Below are positions 8,600-16,573 of a stretch of DNA of 64,000 nt, one piece after another. The notes under the pieces are model-generated. The model had not been told where the DNA came from. It did not search any database and saw only the letters and a list, made by a program, of their open reading frames with translations. The position numbers and the translations under genes are program-made. The first letter of the stretch is position 1. Each line of letters opens with the position of its first letter. Source of the DNA: Chryseobacterium sp. Leaf180 (GTDB lineage Bacteria > Bacteroidota > Bacteroidia > Flavobacteriales > Weeksellaceae); the NCBI RefSeq assembly GCF_001424585.1, contig NZ_LMPJ01000009.1, positions 1 through 64,000 of the forward strand, written 5' to 3'.

Positions 8600-9698
8600 C
8601 CAATCAAATAAACTGTCAGAGGACTTTGACGACTTTTTCGAATCTTCATTATGCGGATTTGTAATTGCTGATGCAAATGGGAAAATCACCAGAATCAATA
8701 CTTGTGCAGCCCGTTGGCTTGGCACAAGTCCCGATCACCTTACTGGGAAACGCATATCTGATTTGCTTTCGGTAGGCGGCAAAATATATTTTGAAACCCA
8801 TTTGTGGCCGTTGCTTCGAATACAGGGACACTTTGACGAAGTATCAGTTGAATTGACAGATACAGGGAAAGGTAAAATTCCTGTTTATATCAATGGATAT
8901 GAAAGAAGAGATGAAAACAATCATCCTCTTTTTTTACGCTTCACCTTATTTCAGGCAGCAGACCGGCGTTTGTATGAAGAGAACCTACAGATGTCCAAAA
9001 AATTAGCCGAAACAAACTTAAATATTGAACAGCAGCAGGCAGTTATTCGTGAGCAATTTATAGCAGTACTTGGGCATGACCTACGAAATCCGCTCGGAGG
9101 TATAATGAGCGCTACTCAATTGCTGACAAGATCTGAATTAAGTGATCGCGACAGAAAATTAATGAATATAGTACATTCCAGCTCAAAAAGGATGTATGAG
9201 ATGATTAACAATATAATGGATTTGGCTCGTGGCCGGCTGGGAGGCGGAATTTCCATAATACCCGTTACTGTTGATTTGGAACAGCTTCTCATTGAAGTCA
9301 GCAATGAATTAAAAGTTTCCTGGCCGGGAAGGACTATCGAATCTCATTTTAAAATTAATCGTTTGATAGAATGTGATCCTGGGCGTGTTTCTCAACTGGT
9401 TTCTAATCTTCTTGCCAATGCGATTACGCACGGATTATCTGATACTTCTATCACTCTTGGCGCCGAAGCCACTGATGAATTTTGGGAAATTTCTGTTACT
9501 AACAGCGGTCAGAAAATACCGGAAAAATCAATGGAAAACCTTTTTAACCCTTTTCAACGCGAAGGCACGGAATCAAATCAAAATGGTCTCGGACTGGGGT
9601 TATATATTTCATCAGAAATAGCAAAAGCGCATCACGGGCTACTATCTGTGACTTCAGACGAAAATAAAACATGTTTTACGTTTCGTGCTCCGTTATAA
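8589..9698 (+). CDS. PAS-domain sensor histidine kinase paired with RsbQ-like hydrolase
   Basis: The protein has 369 residues with no membrane segment, so it is a cytosolic sensor. A PAS domain spans about 14-125, a coiled linker 126-155, and a HisKA domain has phospho-acceptor H163 in LGHDLRNPLGG. The HATPase_c domain shows the N box (VSNLLANAITHG, 271-282) and G2 box (GLGLGLYI, 333-340). The G1 box is unusual: TNSG at 304-307 replaces DxGxG, with N305 in place of the aspartate. It overlaps the hydrolase gene by 11 bp, so the two are translationally coupled. No response regulator lies next to it. Confidence 0.9.
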   Translation: MTGSQSNKLSEDFDDFFESSLCGFVIADANGKITRINTCAARWLGTSPDHLTGKRISDLLSVGGKIYFETHLWPLLRIQGHFDEVSVELTDTGKGKIPVYINGYERRDENNHPLFLRFTLFQAADRRLYEENLQMSKKLAETNLNIEQQQAVIREQFIAVLGHDLRNPLGGIMSATQLLTRSELSDRDRKLMNIVHSSSKRMYEMINNIMDLARGRLGGGISIIPVTVDLEQLLIEVSNELKVSWPGRTIESHFKINRLIECDPGRVSQLVSNLLANAITHGLSDTSITLGAEATDEFWEISVTNSGQKIPEKSMENLFNPFQREGTESNQNGLGLGLYISSEIAKAHHGLLSVTSDENKTCFTFRAPL

Positions 9699-10162
9699 AA
9701 TTCTTGATGTGTTTTACGCAGCTTTTCGCATAAAGGATCACTTTTAAATGCTGCATGTATGACAATAATGCCTTCATTCGAATGATTATTGGTACACCTT
9801 ATTAACAGAAAGACCACCGACAGTAAGCCAATAATTTTATCATCATTATCCTTACTAACCATTATACCTTAATAAATAAAATTCCTGCTAAATTTAAGAT
9901 TCACTTTATTATTGTAAGCATCAACTCTTTTAGGATCATTATTTTACTTTCTGTAGTCAAACCCAAGATTATCTTTTCCTAATTTAATTTATGTTGCTAA
10001 ATTGTATTTTTCTTTCGGTTTTAAAGCTCAATGTTCTAGCGTCCCAATAATGCTATTTCTCAAGCAAATATTGAATTCCGTAGAAAAATTTTAAGCCATC
10101 TTCTGCAGGATTTAAAAAGTTGTGACTGTACTTTGTTTGAGTATAAAGTAAGGCCGAGTCAA
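9699..10162. other. Intergenic region, no gene recognised
   Basis: About 460 bp between the kinase gene and the NmrA-like remnant hold no supported gene. A 76-codon minus-strand frame at 9632-9862 overlaps the kinase C-terminus and has no family features. A short minus-strand open stretch at 10070-10175 may be part of the decayed gene to its right. Confidence 0.4.
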
Positions 10163-10400
10163 TCATATTTTTAAAATATGGCAAACCGTTAAAGGATTAG
10201 GAAGTGATATAGAAATCAAAAAGGCAATTCCATCAACACCTTTTGTGATTTTATTAATTGTTTTGGCATCACCTAAATTCGCCAAAACAGGACTTGTTCC
10301 TGCATGTGCTAATTTTTAAAAACTCTTTGCTCAGCTGGTGGCTGCAATTACTTCTGCTCCCTTTTCAACGCTTCTCCAGTACATGAATTTATTTGGTATG
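10163..10400 (-). pseudogene. NmrA-like NAD(P)-binding protein remnant
   Basis: Reading leftward from about 10400, one frame gives KGAEVIAATS-stop-AKSF-stop-KLAHAG followed by TSPVLANLGDAKTINKITKG and VDGIAFLISISLPNP. This is the second-strand to fourth-strand part of an NmrA/SDR-like Rossmann domain, expected as ATRNKAKSFEKLA..GASPVLADLGD. Two in-frame stops, a missing N-terminal dinucleotide motif and loss of the frame after SLPNP show that the gene is broken. It is a non-functional remnant; no homologous intact copy is in the window. Confidence 0.7.
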
Positions 10401-10492
10401 TGTTCGCACATATCATGAAGATAACTGCGGCTGAAATTCCAAAAATATACTTCACCATGATGTAAAAATTTAAGTATCAAAGAAAAGCTAAT

Positions 10493-11878
10493 TTATTTCC
10501 CGATACAAAACTTGGAAAAAATATTCCCTAAAATCTCATCATTTGTGACCTCACCGGAAATTTCACCAAGATGCTCCAATGCGTTTCGCAGTTCATAAGC
10601 GAGGAGTTCGGTAGAAATCCGGAAAGTTATCGCTTCGTTTACTTTATGTACCGCATCCAAAGATTTTTTTAATGCTTCAAAATGCCGCTGATTGGTTATT
10701 ACGACATTATTTTCAGGCGATTTCAAATGCTCAACAAATGAAGACATTTCATCTTTTAAACTTTGAATATGCTGATTCTCTACTGCTGAAATCGGGATAA
10801 AATCAAAGTCTGAAGTTAGTTCATTACGAAGTCTGTCTTCCATTGATTCATATAAATCCGGAATGAATTTATCAATTTTCGTAGCGCAGATAATTACTTT
10901 TAAATCATCGCGGATGATTGATTTTAAAACCAATAAGTCATCGTTCAGATCTTTTGTAGAAGCATCAAGGAGATAGACCAAAATCTGGGCATTGGCTACT
11001 TTTTCTCTCGCTTTTTTTACGCCAATGGCCTCAATTTCATCTTCTGTTTCGCGCAAACCTGCGGTATCGATCAGGCGGAATGCATGACCTTTGATATGCA
11101 GAATTTCTTCGATGGTATCGCGCGTCGTACCGGCAATATTGCTCACAATGGCGCGTTCCTCTTTCAGTAAAGCGTTCAGTAACGTAGATTTTCCAGCATT
11201 TGGTTTTCCGATTATGGCGACTGATGTTCCGTTTTTTATCGCATTTCCATACTGGAAACTGTCGATCAGCGAAAGCAGTTTTTCATCTATTCTATTCAAC
11301 AAACTGGTAAGTGCCGAGCGGTCTGCAAATTCCACATCTTCTTCAGCAAAATCAAGTTCGAGCTCAATGAGCGAAACGAAATTGAGAAGGTCTGTACGGA
11401 GGAATGAAATCTCGTTTGTTATCCCTCCTTTTAACTGATTTAAAGCTACTTTTCGCGCTGATTCATTATCGGAAGCGATGAGATCTGCAATGGATTCGGC
11501 CTGCGAAAGATCGATACGCCCGTTCAGAAATGCACGCATGGTAAATTCTCCGGCTTTTGCCATTCTCGAGCCGTTCGATGTTAATGTTTCCAATATTCTT
11601 TTGGCGATGTGCGGTGACCCGTGAAAAGAAATTTCGGCTGAATCTTCGGCGGTAAATGTTTTTGGTGCCCGAAAGACAGAAACCATCACTTCATCGATTA
11701 TTTCATCACCGTCTTTTATAAATCCGTAATGTACGGTATGCGAGTCTGCTTTCTCAAGATTTTTACCATCAAAAATTGCATTCACTGCTTTGAAAGACTG
11801 ATCTCCGGATATTCTGATGATGCCGATGGCACCTGTTCCGTTGGCTGTGGCGAGTGCGCAAATTGTATCGTGATTCAT
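10493..11878 (-). CDS. mnmE: tRNA uridine-5-carboxymethylaminomethyl(34) synthesis GTPase MnmE
   Basis: The protein has 461 residues, the normal family length. The N-terminal formyl-THF-binding domain occupies about 1-120, helical parts flank the G domain, and the G domain shows GKPNAGKS (224-231), the TTRDT switch I (251-255) and DTAG (271-274). It ends in CIGK, the invariant C-terminal cysteine motif. With MnmG it modifies U34 of certain tRNAs in the cytoplasm. It appears to be transcribed alone, ending before the pseudogene region. Confidence 0.97.
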   Translation of the reverse strand: MNHDTICALATANGTGAIGIIRISGDQSFKAVNAIFDGKNLEKADSHTVHYGFIKDGDEIIDEVMVSVFRAPKTFTAEDSAEISFHGSPHIAKRILETLTSNGSRMAKAGEFTMRAFLNGRIDLSQAESIADLIASDNESARKVALNQLKGGITNEISFLRTDLLNFVSLIELELDFAEEDVEFADRSALTSLLNRIDEKLLSLIDSFQYGNAIKNGTSVAIIGKPNAGKSTLLNALLKEERAIVSNIAGTTRDTIEEILHIKGHAFRLIDTAGLRETEDEIEAIGVKKAREKVANAQILVYLLDASTKDLNDDLLVLKSIIRDDLKVIICATKIDKFIPDLYESMEDRLRNELTSDFDFIPISAVENQHIQSLKDEMSSFVEHLKSPENNVVITNQRHFEALKKSLDAVHKVNEAITFRISTELLAYELRNALEHLGEISGEVTNDEILGNIFSKFCIGK

Positions 11879-12027
11879 AAGACAAAGATAACGGTTTTGG
11901 ATTTTTTAATCGGGATTGTTGTCTTGCAATTTTTGGAGTGAATACAAACGATTTCAGATTCTCAATTTCTATTTAATGTTTGGAATCTATTGTTTAAAAT
12001 CTGCTGTTTCGATCTGCGATGTTTTTA

Positions 12028-12078
12028 GATTCTTTGTTTAGGGGCGGCGGCTTCGCCGCCGCCCCTAAACAAAGAATC
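12028..12078. repeat. Perfect 24-bp inverted repeat with GC-rich core
   Basis: The arms 12028-12051 and 12055-12078 are exactly complementary, with a 3-nt TTC loop. The core (GGGGCGGCGGC) is far richer in GC than the surroundings. It lies upstream of mnmE and beyond the terminator of the aminopeptidase gene, so it is not needed as that terminator. It looks like a REP-type or other dispersed palindrome. Confidence 0.9.
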
Positions 12079-12120
12079 ATGCACCAAATAAAATTGACAG
12101 AATCTAAAGCTTTCATGTAC

Positions 12121-12147
12121 AAAAAAACCTCTGAAAATTTCAGAGGT
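12121..12147 (-). terminator. Rho-independent terminator after the aminopeptidase P gene
   Basis: On the minus strand ACCTCTGAAA pairs with TTTCAGAGGT and is followed by seven U residues. It begins 8 nt beyond the stop codon of the M24 peptidase gene. Confidence 0.85.
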
Positions 12148-12154
12148 TCATATT

Positions 12155-13924
12155 TTACAAAGGAGAAGTCAGTCGTAAAAACCATTCTTTAACGTCACCT
12201 TCCAGATGCGGACGAAGTTTATCTTCGCACTGCTGATGGTAATCATTCAGCCACTTAATTTCTTCTTCAGAAAGCAGTTCTTTCACGATCGTGTCTTTGA
12301 AAAACGGACAGAATGTAAGCGTTTCAAACTCGTAAAAAGTTCCAAAATCTGTTTTTGCAGCTTCTTTCACAGCGATCAGATTCTCGTGACGGATTCCGTA
12401 TTCACCTTCCACATAGAAGCCGGGCTCGTTCGAACAAACCATCCCGACCATCAGTTCCTGCGGATTCATATCTTTTCTGATATTCTGCGGACCTTCGTGC
12501 ACATTCATAAAACTTCCCACGCCGTGGCCGGTTCCGTGGTTATAATCTTTACCCTCCATCCAGAGCGGCAGACGTGCAATCGCATCCAGCTGTACACCGC
12601 GTGTTCCTTTTGGGAATTTTACCATTGACAGCTGAATCAAGCCTTTCAGAACCAAAGTTGAATTTCTTTTAAATTCTTCCGAAGGCGTTCCCAATGCAAA
12701 AGTTCGGGTTATATCTGTCGTTCCTTCCAAATACTGTCCGCCTGAGTCAACCAAAATGGTGTCTACATTCGTCACTTCTTTGCTGCCTTCTTTTTTGGCC
12801 GAATAATGCATGATCGCCCCATTATCTCTGTAGCCGACGATGCTTCCGAAACTTTCCCCGACAAAATTTTCGCCTTCTGCACGGAAGTCTCTGAGCTTTT
12901 CCCCGATCGAATATTCTGTCAGAGGTTCTTTTCCGGCGGTATGTTTCAGCCAGTAAAGAAATTTCACCATTGCCACACCGTCGCGCACCATTACTTTTCT
13001 GAAACCTTCCAGTTCAGTTTTATTTTTCTGCGCCTTCATCAGATTTCCGGGAACAGGCGCTTTGATGAACTCGTTTCCGATTTTTAATGATTCAAAAATC
13101 TGCTGATTGCTGTTTGGGGAAACGAGTATTTTTTCGTTGCTAATGGTTTTAAGGTGATTATAAAACTCTTCGTACGGCATCATTTTCACCCAGGCTTCAT
13201 CCAGCTGCCGACGGGATTCTACATCAAGCTTTTCAAGATTTGTAAACAGGAAAGCGTCATTTTTTGTGATAATAACGTATCCCATAAAAACAGGATTACT
13301 TTCCACATCGCTTCCACGGAGATTTAAAGTCCAGGCTACATCATCGAGACTTGAAATGATATGATATGACGCGCCAAGATCATCCATTTTCTGACGGATT
13401 GCACCTAGTTTTTCGTTGACAGACTGCCCTGCACGTTCTTCAGGATGTGTATAAATAGGATTTTGAGAAGGCGCGCCACGCTCTTTCCAGACATATTTCA
13501 GCAGAGGAAGATCGATGAGTGTGATATTCTTTTTGGAAAACTTTTCATACATCATTTCCCAGTTTGAATGGGAAGTTGCCAAAGCATTTACAGCCACTTT
13601 TCCATTTTCCGGGATTTCAGAAATGATCCAGTCGGTATAAATTGGCGTATCTTCCATTCCGTCTTTAAAAAGATCGATTCCTGAGCCGGCCAATTCAATA
13701 GGCGCCTGTGTAAAATATCTTCCATCGGTCCACAGTCCGGCTTTGTCTTTGGTAATAACCACGAGTCCTGCTGAGCCCATAAAACCCGAAAGCCACGCTC
13801 TCTCCTGCCACTCTGCAGGCAGATATTCACTCATGTGCGGATCTGCTGAATAAATAATAAATGCGTCGACATTATTTTTCTGCATCTCGTCGCGTAATGC
13901 AGCCACTTTTTCCTGTGCGGTCAT
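12155..13924 (-). CDS. Xaa-Pro aminopeptidase P family protein (M24B)
   Basis: I place the start at the ATG at 13924 (MTAQEKVAALRDEMQ...), giving 589 residues. The frame is open 54 codons further upstream, but that part reads through a repeat and does not resemble the family. Two creatinase-type N-terminal domains are followed by the pita-bread domain with metal ligands D393, D404, H467, E500 and E514 (in VDSGG, TTDIT, GHGVG, NEPG and RHEN). It removes N-terminal residues preceding proline, in the cytoplasm. The length matches the long, three-domain form. It has its own terminator. Confidence 0.93.
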   Translation of the reverse strand: MTAQEKVAALRDEMQKNNVDAFIIYSADPHMSEYLPAEWQERAWLSGFMGSAGLVVITKDKAGLWTDGRYFTQAPIELAGSGIDLFKDGMEDTPIYTDWIISEIPENGKVAVNALATSHSNWEMMYEKFSKKNITLIDLPLLKYVWKERGAPSQNPIYTHPEERAGQSVNEKLGAIRQKMDDLGASYHIISSLDDVAWTLNLRGSDVESNPVFMGYVIITKNDAFLFTNLEKLDVESRRQLDEAWVKMMPYEEFYNHLKTISNEKILVSPNSNQQIFESLKIGNEFIKAPVPGNLMKAQKNKTELEGFRKVMVRDGVAMVKFLYWLKHTAGKEPLTEYSIGEKLRDFRAEGENFVGESFGSIVGYRDNGAIMHYSAKKEGSKEVTNVDTILVDSGGQYLEGTTDITRTFALGTPSEEFKRNSTLVLKGLIQLSMVKFPKGTRGVQLDAIARLPLWMEGKDYNHGTGHGVGSFMNVHEGPQNIRKDMNPQELMVGMVCSNEPGFYVEGEYGIRHENLIAVKEAAKTDFGTFYEFETLTFCPFFKDTIVKELLSEEEIKWLNDYHQQCEDKLRPHLEGDVKEWFLRLTSPL

Positions 13925-14012
13925 TGTATTTGATATTTTGTATAAGATAAAGGTACAATTTTTTTGTGCTGCAGTGGTGTTTGGTACCTGTAAAATTTCG
14001 CTGAATCTCTCA

Positions 14013-14120
14013 CTAGCCCCGATAGGAGCGGCTACCCCGCAGTGAAGCGTCTGATATCGAATTTTAGATATCAGCCGCCGAAACAAGGAGTAATAGAGAA
14101 TAGCGGGAACAAGCTCCTGA
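14013..14120. repeat. Structured repeat-like element (Chryseobacterium type)
   Basis: An imperfect palindrome: AGGAGC (14024-14029) pairs with GCTCCT (14113-14118), CCCGC (14036-14040) pairs with GCGGG (14103-14107), and an inner hairpin pairs 14051-14058 with 14067-14074. From memory, similar AGCCCCGAT..AGCGGGA..AGCTCCT elements occur between genes in Chryseobacterium genomes, but copy number cannot be shown here. Frames running through it on the minus strand are spurious. Confidence 0.55.
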
Positions 14121-14193
14121 AAAATAGTTTCTGCCTATAGATTTTGAATCTGACCATTTTTCGGTTTGGAAAGATTATTGATATTAATCGAAT

Positions 14194-14631
14194 ATGAACG
14201 CGCAAAACTACAAGAATCACCGAAAATTCTATGCTCCGCACCACTTTATCTATCTGCCGGCTTTGCTGGTTTTGTTCGGATACGGAATTTACAAGCGAAG
14301 TGCCGACGAAGAAAATGAGCTTCTCTGGACGCTTTTTTCGGGAATTATTTTTCTGATTCTCTATCTCGCTATCATGGTACGACAACATTACGCACTGGTC
14401 TTGCAGGATAGAATGGTAGTTATTGAATTCAGACAGCGTTATTTTGAGCTTTTCGGTAAGCGATCTGATGATATCGTTTCGCAACTGAATTTCTCACAGA
14501 TTGCAGCGCTGCGTTTTGCTTACGATGATGAGTTTAAAACACTTATTGAACGCGCATTAAATGAAAATATTTCAGGCGACGAGATTAAAAAATCGATTAC
14601 CAACTGGCGCCCGGATCTCAGCAGAGTTTAA
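14194..14631 (+). CDS. DUF6526 family membrane protein
   Basis: The 145-residue protein begins MNAQNYKNHRKFYAPHHFIY, a signature start of DUF6526. Two membrane helices follow at about 20-38 and 46-64 with a short polar turn, and then a soluble C-terminal part (FRQRYFELFGKRSDDIVSQL, INWRPDL-like ending). Function is not known. A 55-residue lipoprotein-like gene starts 27 bp later, and the topoisomerase follows, all on the same strand. Confidence 0.82.
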   Translation: MNAQNYKNHRKFYAPHHFIYLPALLVLFGYGIYKRSADEENELLWTLFSGIIFLILYLAIMVRQHYALVLQDRMVVIEFRQRYFELFGKRSDDIVSQLNFSQIAALRFAYDDEFKTLIERALNENISGDEIKKSITNWRPDLSRV

Positions 14632-14658
14632 AAAATCAACCTTAAAAATTATATTATT

Positions 14659-14826
14659 ATGAAAAAACTGACATTATTCGGTATCACGATGTTTTCTGCA
14701 ATGATGCTGACCAGCTGTTCTGCAATCGAAACAATTTTCAAAGCCGGTATGTGGTGGGGATTTATTTTGGTAGGTCTTGTAATCGCAGCGATTATCTGGA
14801 TTTTCTCCAGAAACCGTAATTCATAG
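14659..14826 (+). CDS. Small lipoprotein-like membrane peptide (55 aa)
   Basis: A 55-codon gene starting MKKLTLFGITMFSAMMLTSCS. The LTSC lipobox at about residues 17-20 predicts lipid attachment, and a strong hydrophobic segment (WWGFILVGLVIAAIIWIF) follows near the C-terminus, ending in RNRNS. It lies between DUF6526 and topoisomerase IB, 11 bp before the latter, and is likely co-transcribed. Similar peptides are common in this group and sometimes carry unsupported enzyme names. Function unknown. Confidence 0.75.
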   Translation: MKKLTLFGITMFSAMMLTSCSAIETIFKAGMWWGFILVGLVIAAIIWIFSRNRNS

Positions 14827-14837
14827 ATAAACAGAGA

Positions 14838-15941
14838 ATGGATCAGCCCGAACTTGAAATTATTTCTCATCTTAAGCCTTCGAAGATCATCAAGATCATG
14901 AAAGATCCTGTGGCGTCTGCGAAGGCTGTTAATCTCATTTATACCTCTGACACCGAGGTTTCCGGGATTACCAGAAAGCGCAGGGGAAAGAAATTTACCT
15001 ATTATAAAGAAGGTGAGAAAATCAGTGATAAAAACGAGATTTCCAGAATTAATAAGCTGGTCATTCCTCCTGCATGGGAAAATGTGTGGATTTGTGCGAT
15101 TGATAACGGCCATCTTCAGGCCACCGGCATCGATGTAAAACAGCGTAAACAGTATCGCTATCATCCGCTTTGGAGTGCATTGAGAAATCACACAAAGTTT
15201 TACCGAATGCTGAAATTTGGTTATGCTTTGCCTGAAATGCGTCTGCAGCTGGAAAAAGATCTTTCACTCAAAAATTTTGAGAAGAGAAAAATTCTTGCGC
15301 TGATCGTAAGTCTGATGCAGCGTACCAACATCCGTATAGGGAATTCCATTTACGAAAAGCTGTACGGATCTTTTGGTCTGACTACTTTAAAGGAAAAGCA
15401 TGTGAAAGTGGAAGGACAGAAAATCCGGTTTACATTTAAAGGTAAAAAGGGCGTGATGCATGATGTTGATCTTAAAAGCAAACGTCTTTCTAAACTGATT
15501 GTAAAATGCAAAGAGATTCCGGGGAAAGAACTTTTCCAGTTTTATGATGACGAAGGAAACCGTCATGGTGTCGATTCCGGAATGGTAAATGATTATATTA
15601 AGGAACTTAGCGGAGAAGATTTTACTGCAAAAGATTTCAGAACATGGTCTGGTACTGTGAATGCACTTATTGCTTTTAAAGAAATAGGTTATGCCGAAAA
15701 CAGCACGCAGTATAAAAAGAAGGTAAAACAGGCTTTGGATATTGTCGCTTCGCATCTCGGAAACACAAGTACGGTTTGCAGGAAATATTACGTTCATCCT
15801 TTGGTGATCAATCTTTACGAAAATAATTCCATTAAAAAATATCTGGACGAACTGGAAGATATTGAAAAAGATGACGGAAAAGCTGGACTTACCCATGAAG
15901 AAAGGCTGGTTCTGAAAATTCTTGAAACGGAAAAAATGTGA
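14838..15941 (+). CDS. DNA topoisomerase IB (poxvirus/eukaryote type)
   Basis: The 367-residue protein has the bacterial TopIB layout: an N-terminal DNA-binding part (IPPAWENVWIC, ATGIDVKQRKQYRYHP) and a C-terminal catalytic core. The core includes RTNIRIGNSIYEKLYGSFGLTTL, KDFRTWSGT and the tyrosine region TVCRKYYVHP. The nucleophile is most likely Y318 (Y317 adjacent). It relaxes supercoils through a 3'-phosphotyrosyl bond. It stands at the end of a short plus-strand run with DUF6526 and the small lipoprotein. Confidence 0.94.
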   Translation: MDQPELEIISHLKPSKIIKIMKDPVASAKAVNLIYTSDTEVSGITRKRRGKKFTYYKEGEKISDKNEISRINKLVIPPAWENVWICAIDNGHLQATGIDVKQRKQYRYHPLWSALRNHTKFYRMLKFGYALPEMRLQLEKDLSLKNFEKRKILALIVSLMQRTNIRIGNSIYEKLYGSFGLTTLKEKHVKVEGQKIRFTFKGKKGVMHDVDLKSKRLSKLIVKCKEIPGKELFQFYDDEGNRHGVDSGMVNDYIKELSGEDFTAKDFRTWSGTVNALIAFKEIGYAENSTQYKKKVKQALDIVASHLGNTSTVCRKYYVHPLVINLYENNSIKKYLDELEDIEKDDGKAGLTHEERLVLKILETEKM

Positions 15942-16048
15942 GAATATGAAAAATTTTATTTATTTTCGATTCAAATAAGTTTATGAAATATTTCTGAAAA
16001 GTAAAATGTAACAGAGTATTGTAGGCTAAACTACAGTATTCAAAATTT

Positions 16049-16444
16049 ATGAAAATTAGTATTGGCAGGCCTAAACTATTTGCAGCAACATTATGTTTGC
16101 TTATCATTTCTGCAATTACAACCTTTACCTATATACCCAATGAGTTTAAAAATCAAGGAGGTTCATGTTATCAGGGAATTGTAATTTTCTTCACAAATAT
16201 TATTATGATATTTTGCTTAGCGTCTTTTATCATCGCATTTATCCTAACATTTCTTAGTAAATATAAATTTTCAATCTTAATTTCTTCATTATCATTTTTC
16301 CTGTGGATATTTTGGGCTTTTGCCAGCTCAATTGATTTCCCCATTGATGGCTTACGCTATTTCTCACTTTTTACTATTGCAAGCTTTCTTTGCGTATTTT
16401 ATATATTTAAAGTACAGGGTATAAGGACAATTAAAAATGTCTAA
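16049..16444 (+). CDS. Hypothetical four-helix membrane protein
   Basis: The 131-residue protein is almost wholly hydrophobic, with four predicted membrane helices at about 9-28, 42-67, 72-93 and 101-121, and a basic C-terminus (QGIRTIKNV). I recognise no family. It has a clean ATG start, a spacer of 107 bp before it and 129 bp after it, and no partner gene. Confidence 0.6.
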   Translation: MKISIGRPKLFAATLCLLIISAITTFTYIPNEFKNQGGSCYQGIVIFFTNIIMIFCLASFIIAFILTFLSKYKFSILISSLSFFLWIFWAFASSIDFPIDGLRYFSLFTIASFLCVFYIFKVQGIRTIKNV

Positions 16445-16573
16445 CAATTTTATTATACTTCGAAAAAATTCACTATTAACTGGCAAAGCAAAATTCACTA
16501 TTCACATCTCTCTTACCATAAATTTTAAAAGTTGTAAATTTGTAAAACAGCAAAATAAAACAATACAACTTAT

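Noticed and set aside
9632..9862. 76-codon minus-strand frame after the kinase
   Set aside because: Half overlaps the kinase C-terminus and it has no recognisable pattern.
13925..14086. 54-codon extension upstream of the aminopeptidase P start
   Set aside because: It reads through the structured repeat and does not resemble the family; ATG at 13924 gives the normal N-terminus.
14071..14484. 137-codon minus-strand frame
   Set aside because: Lies antisense to the DUF6526 gene and its first part is in the repeat.
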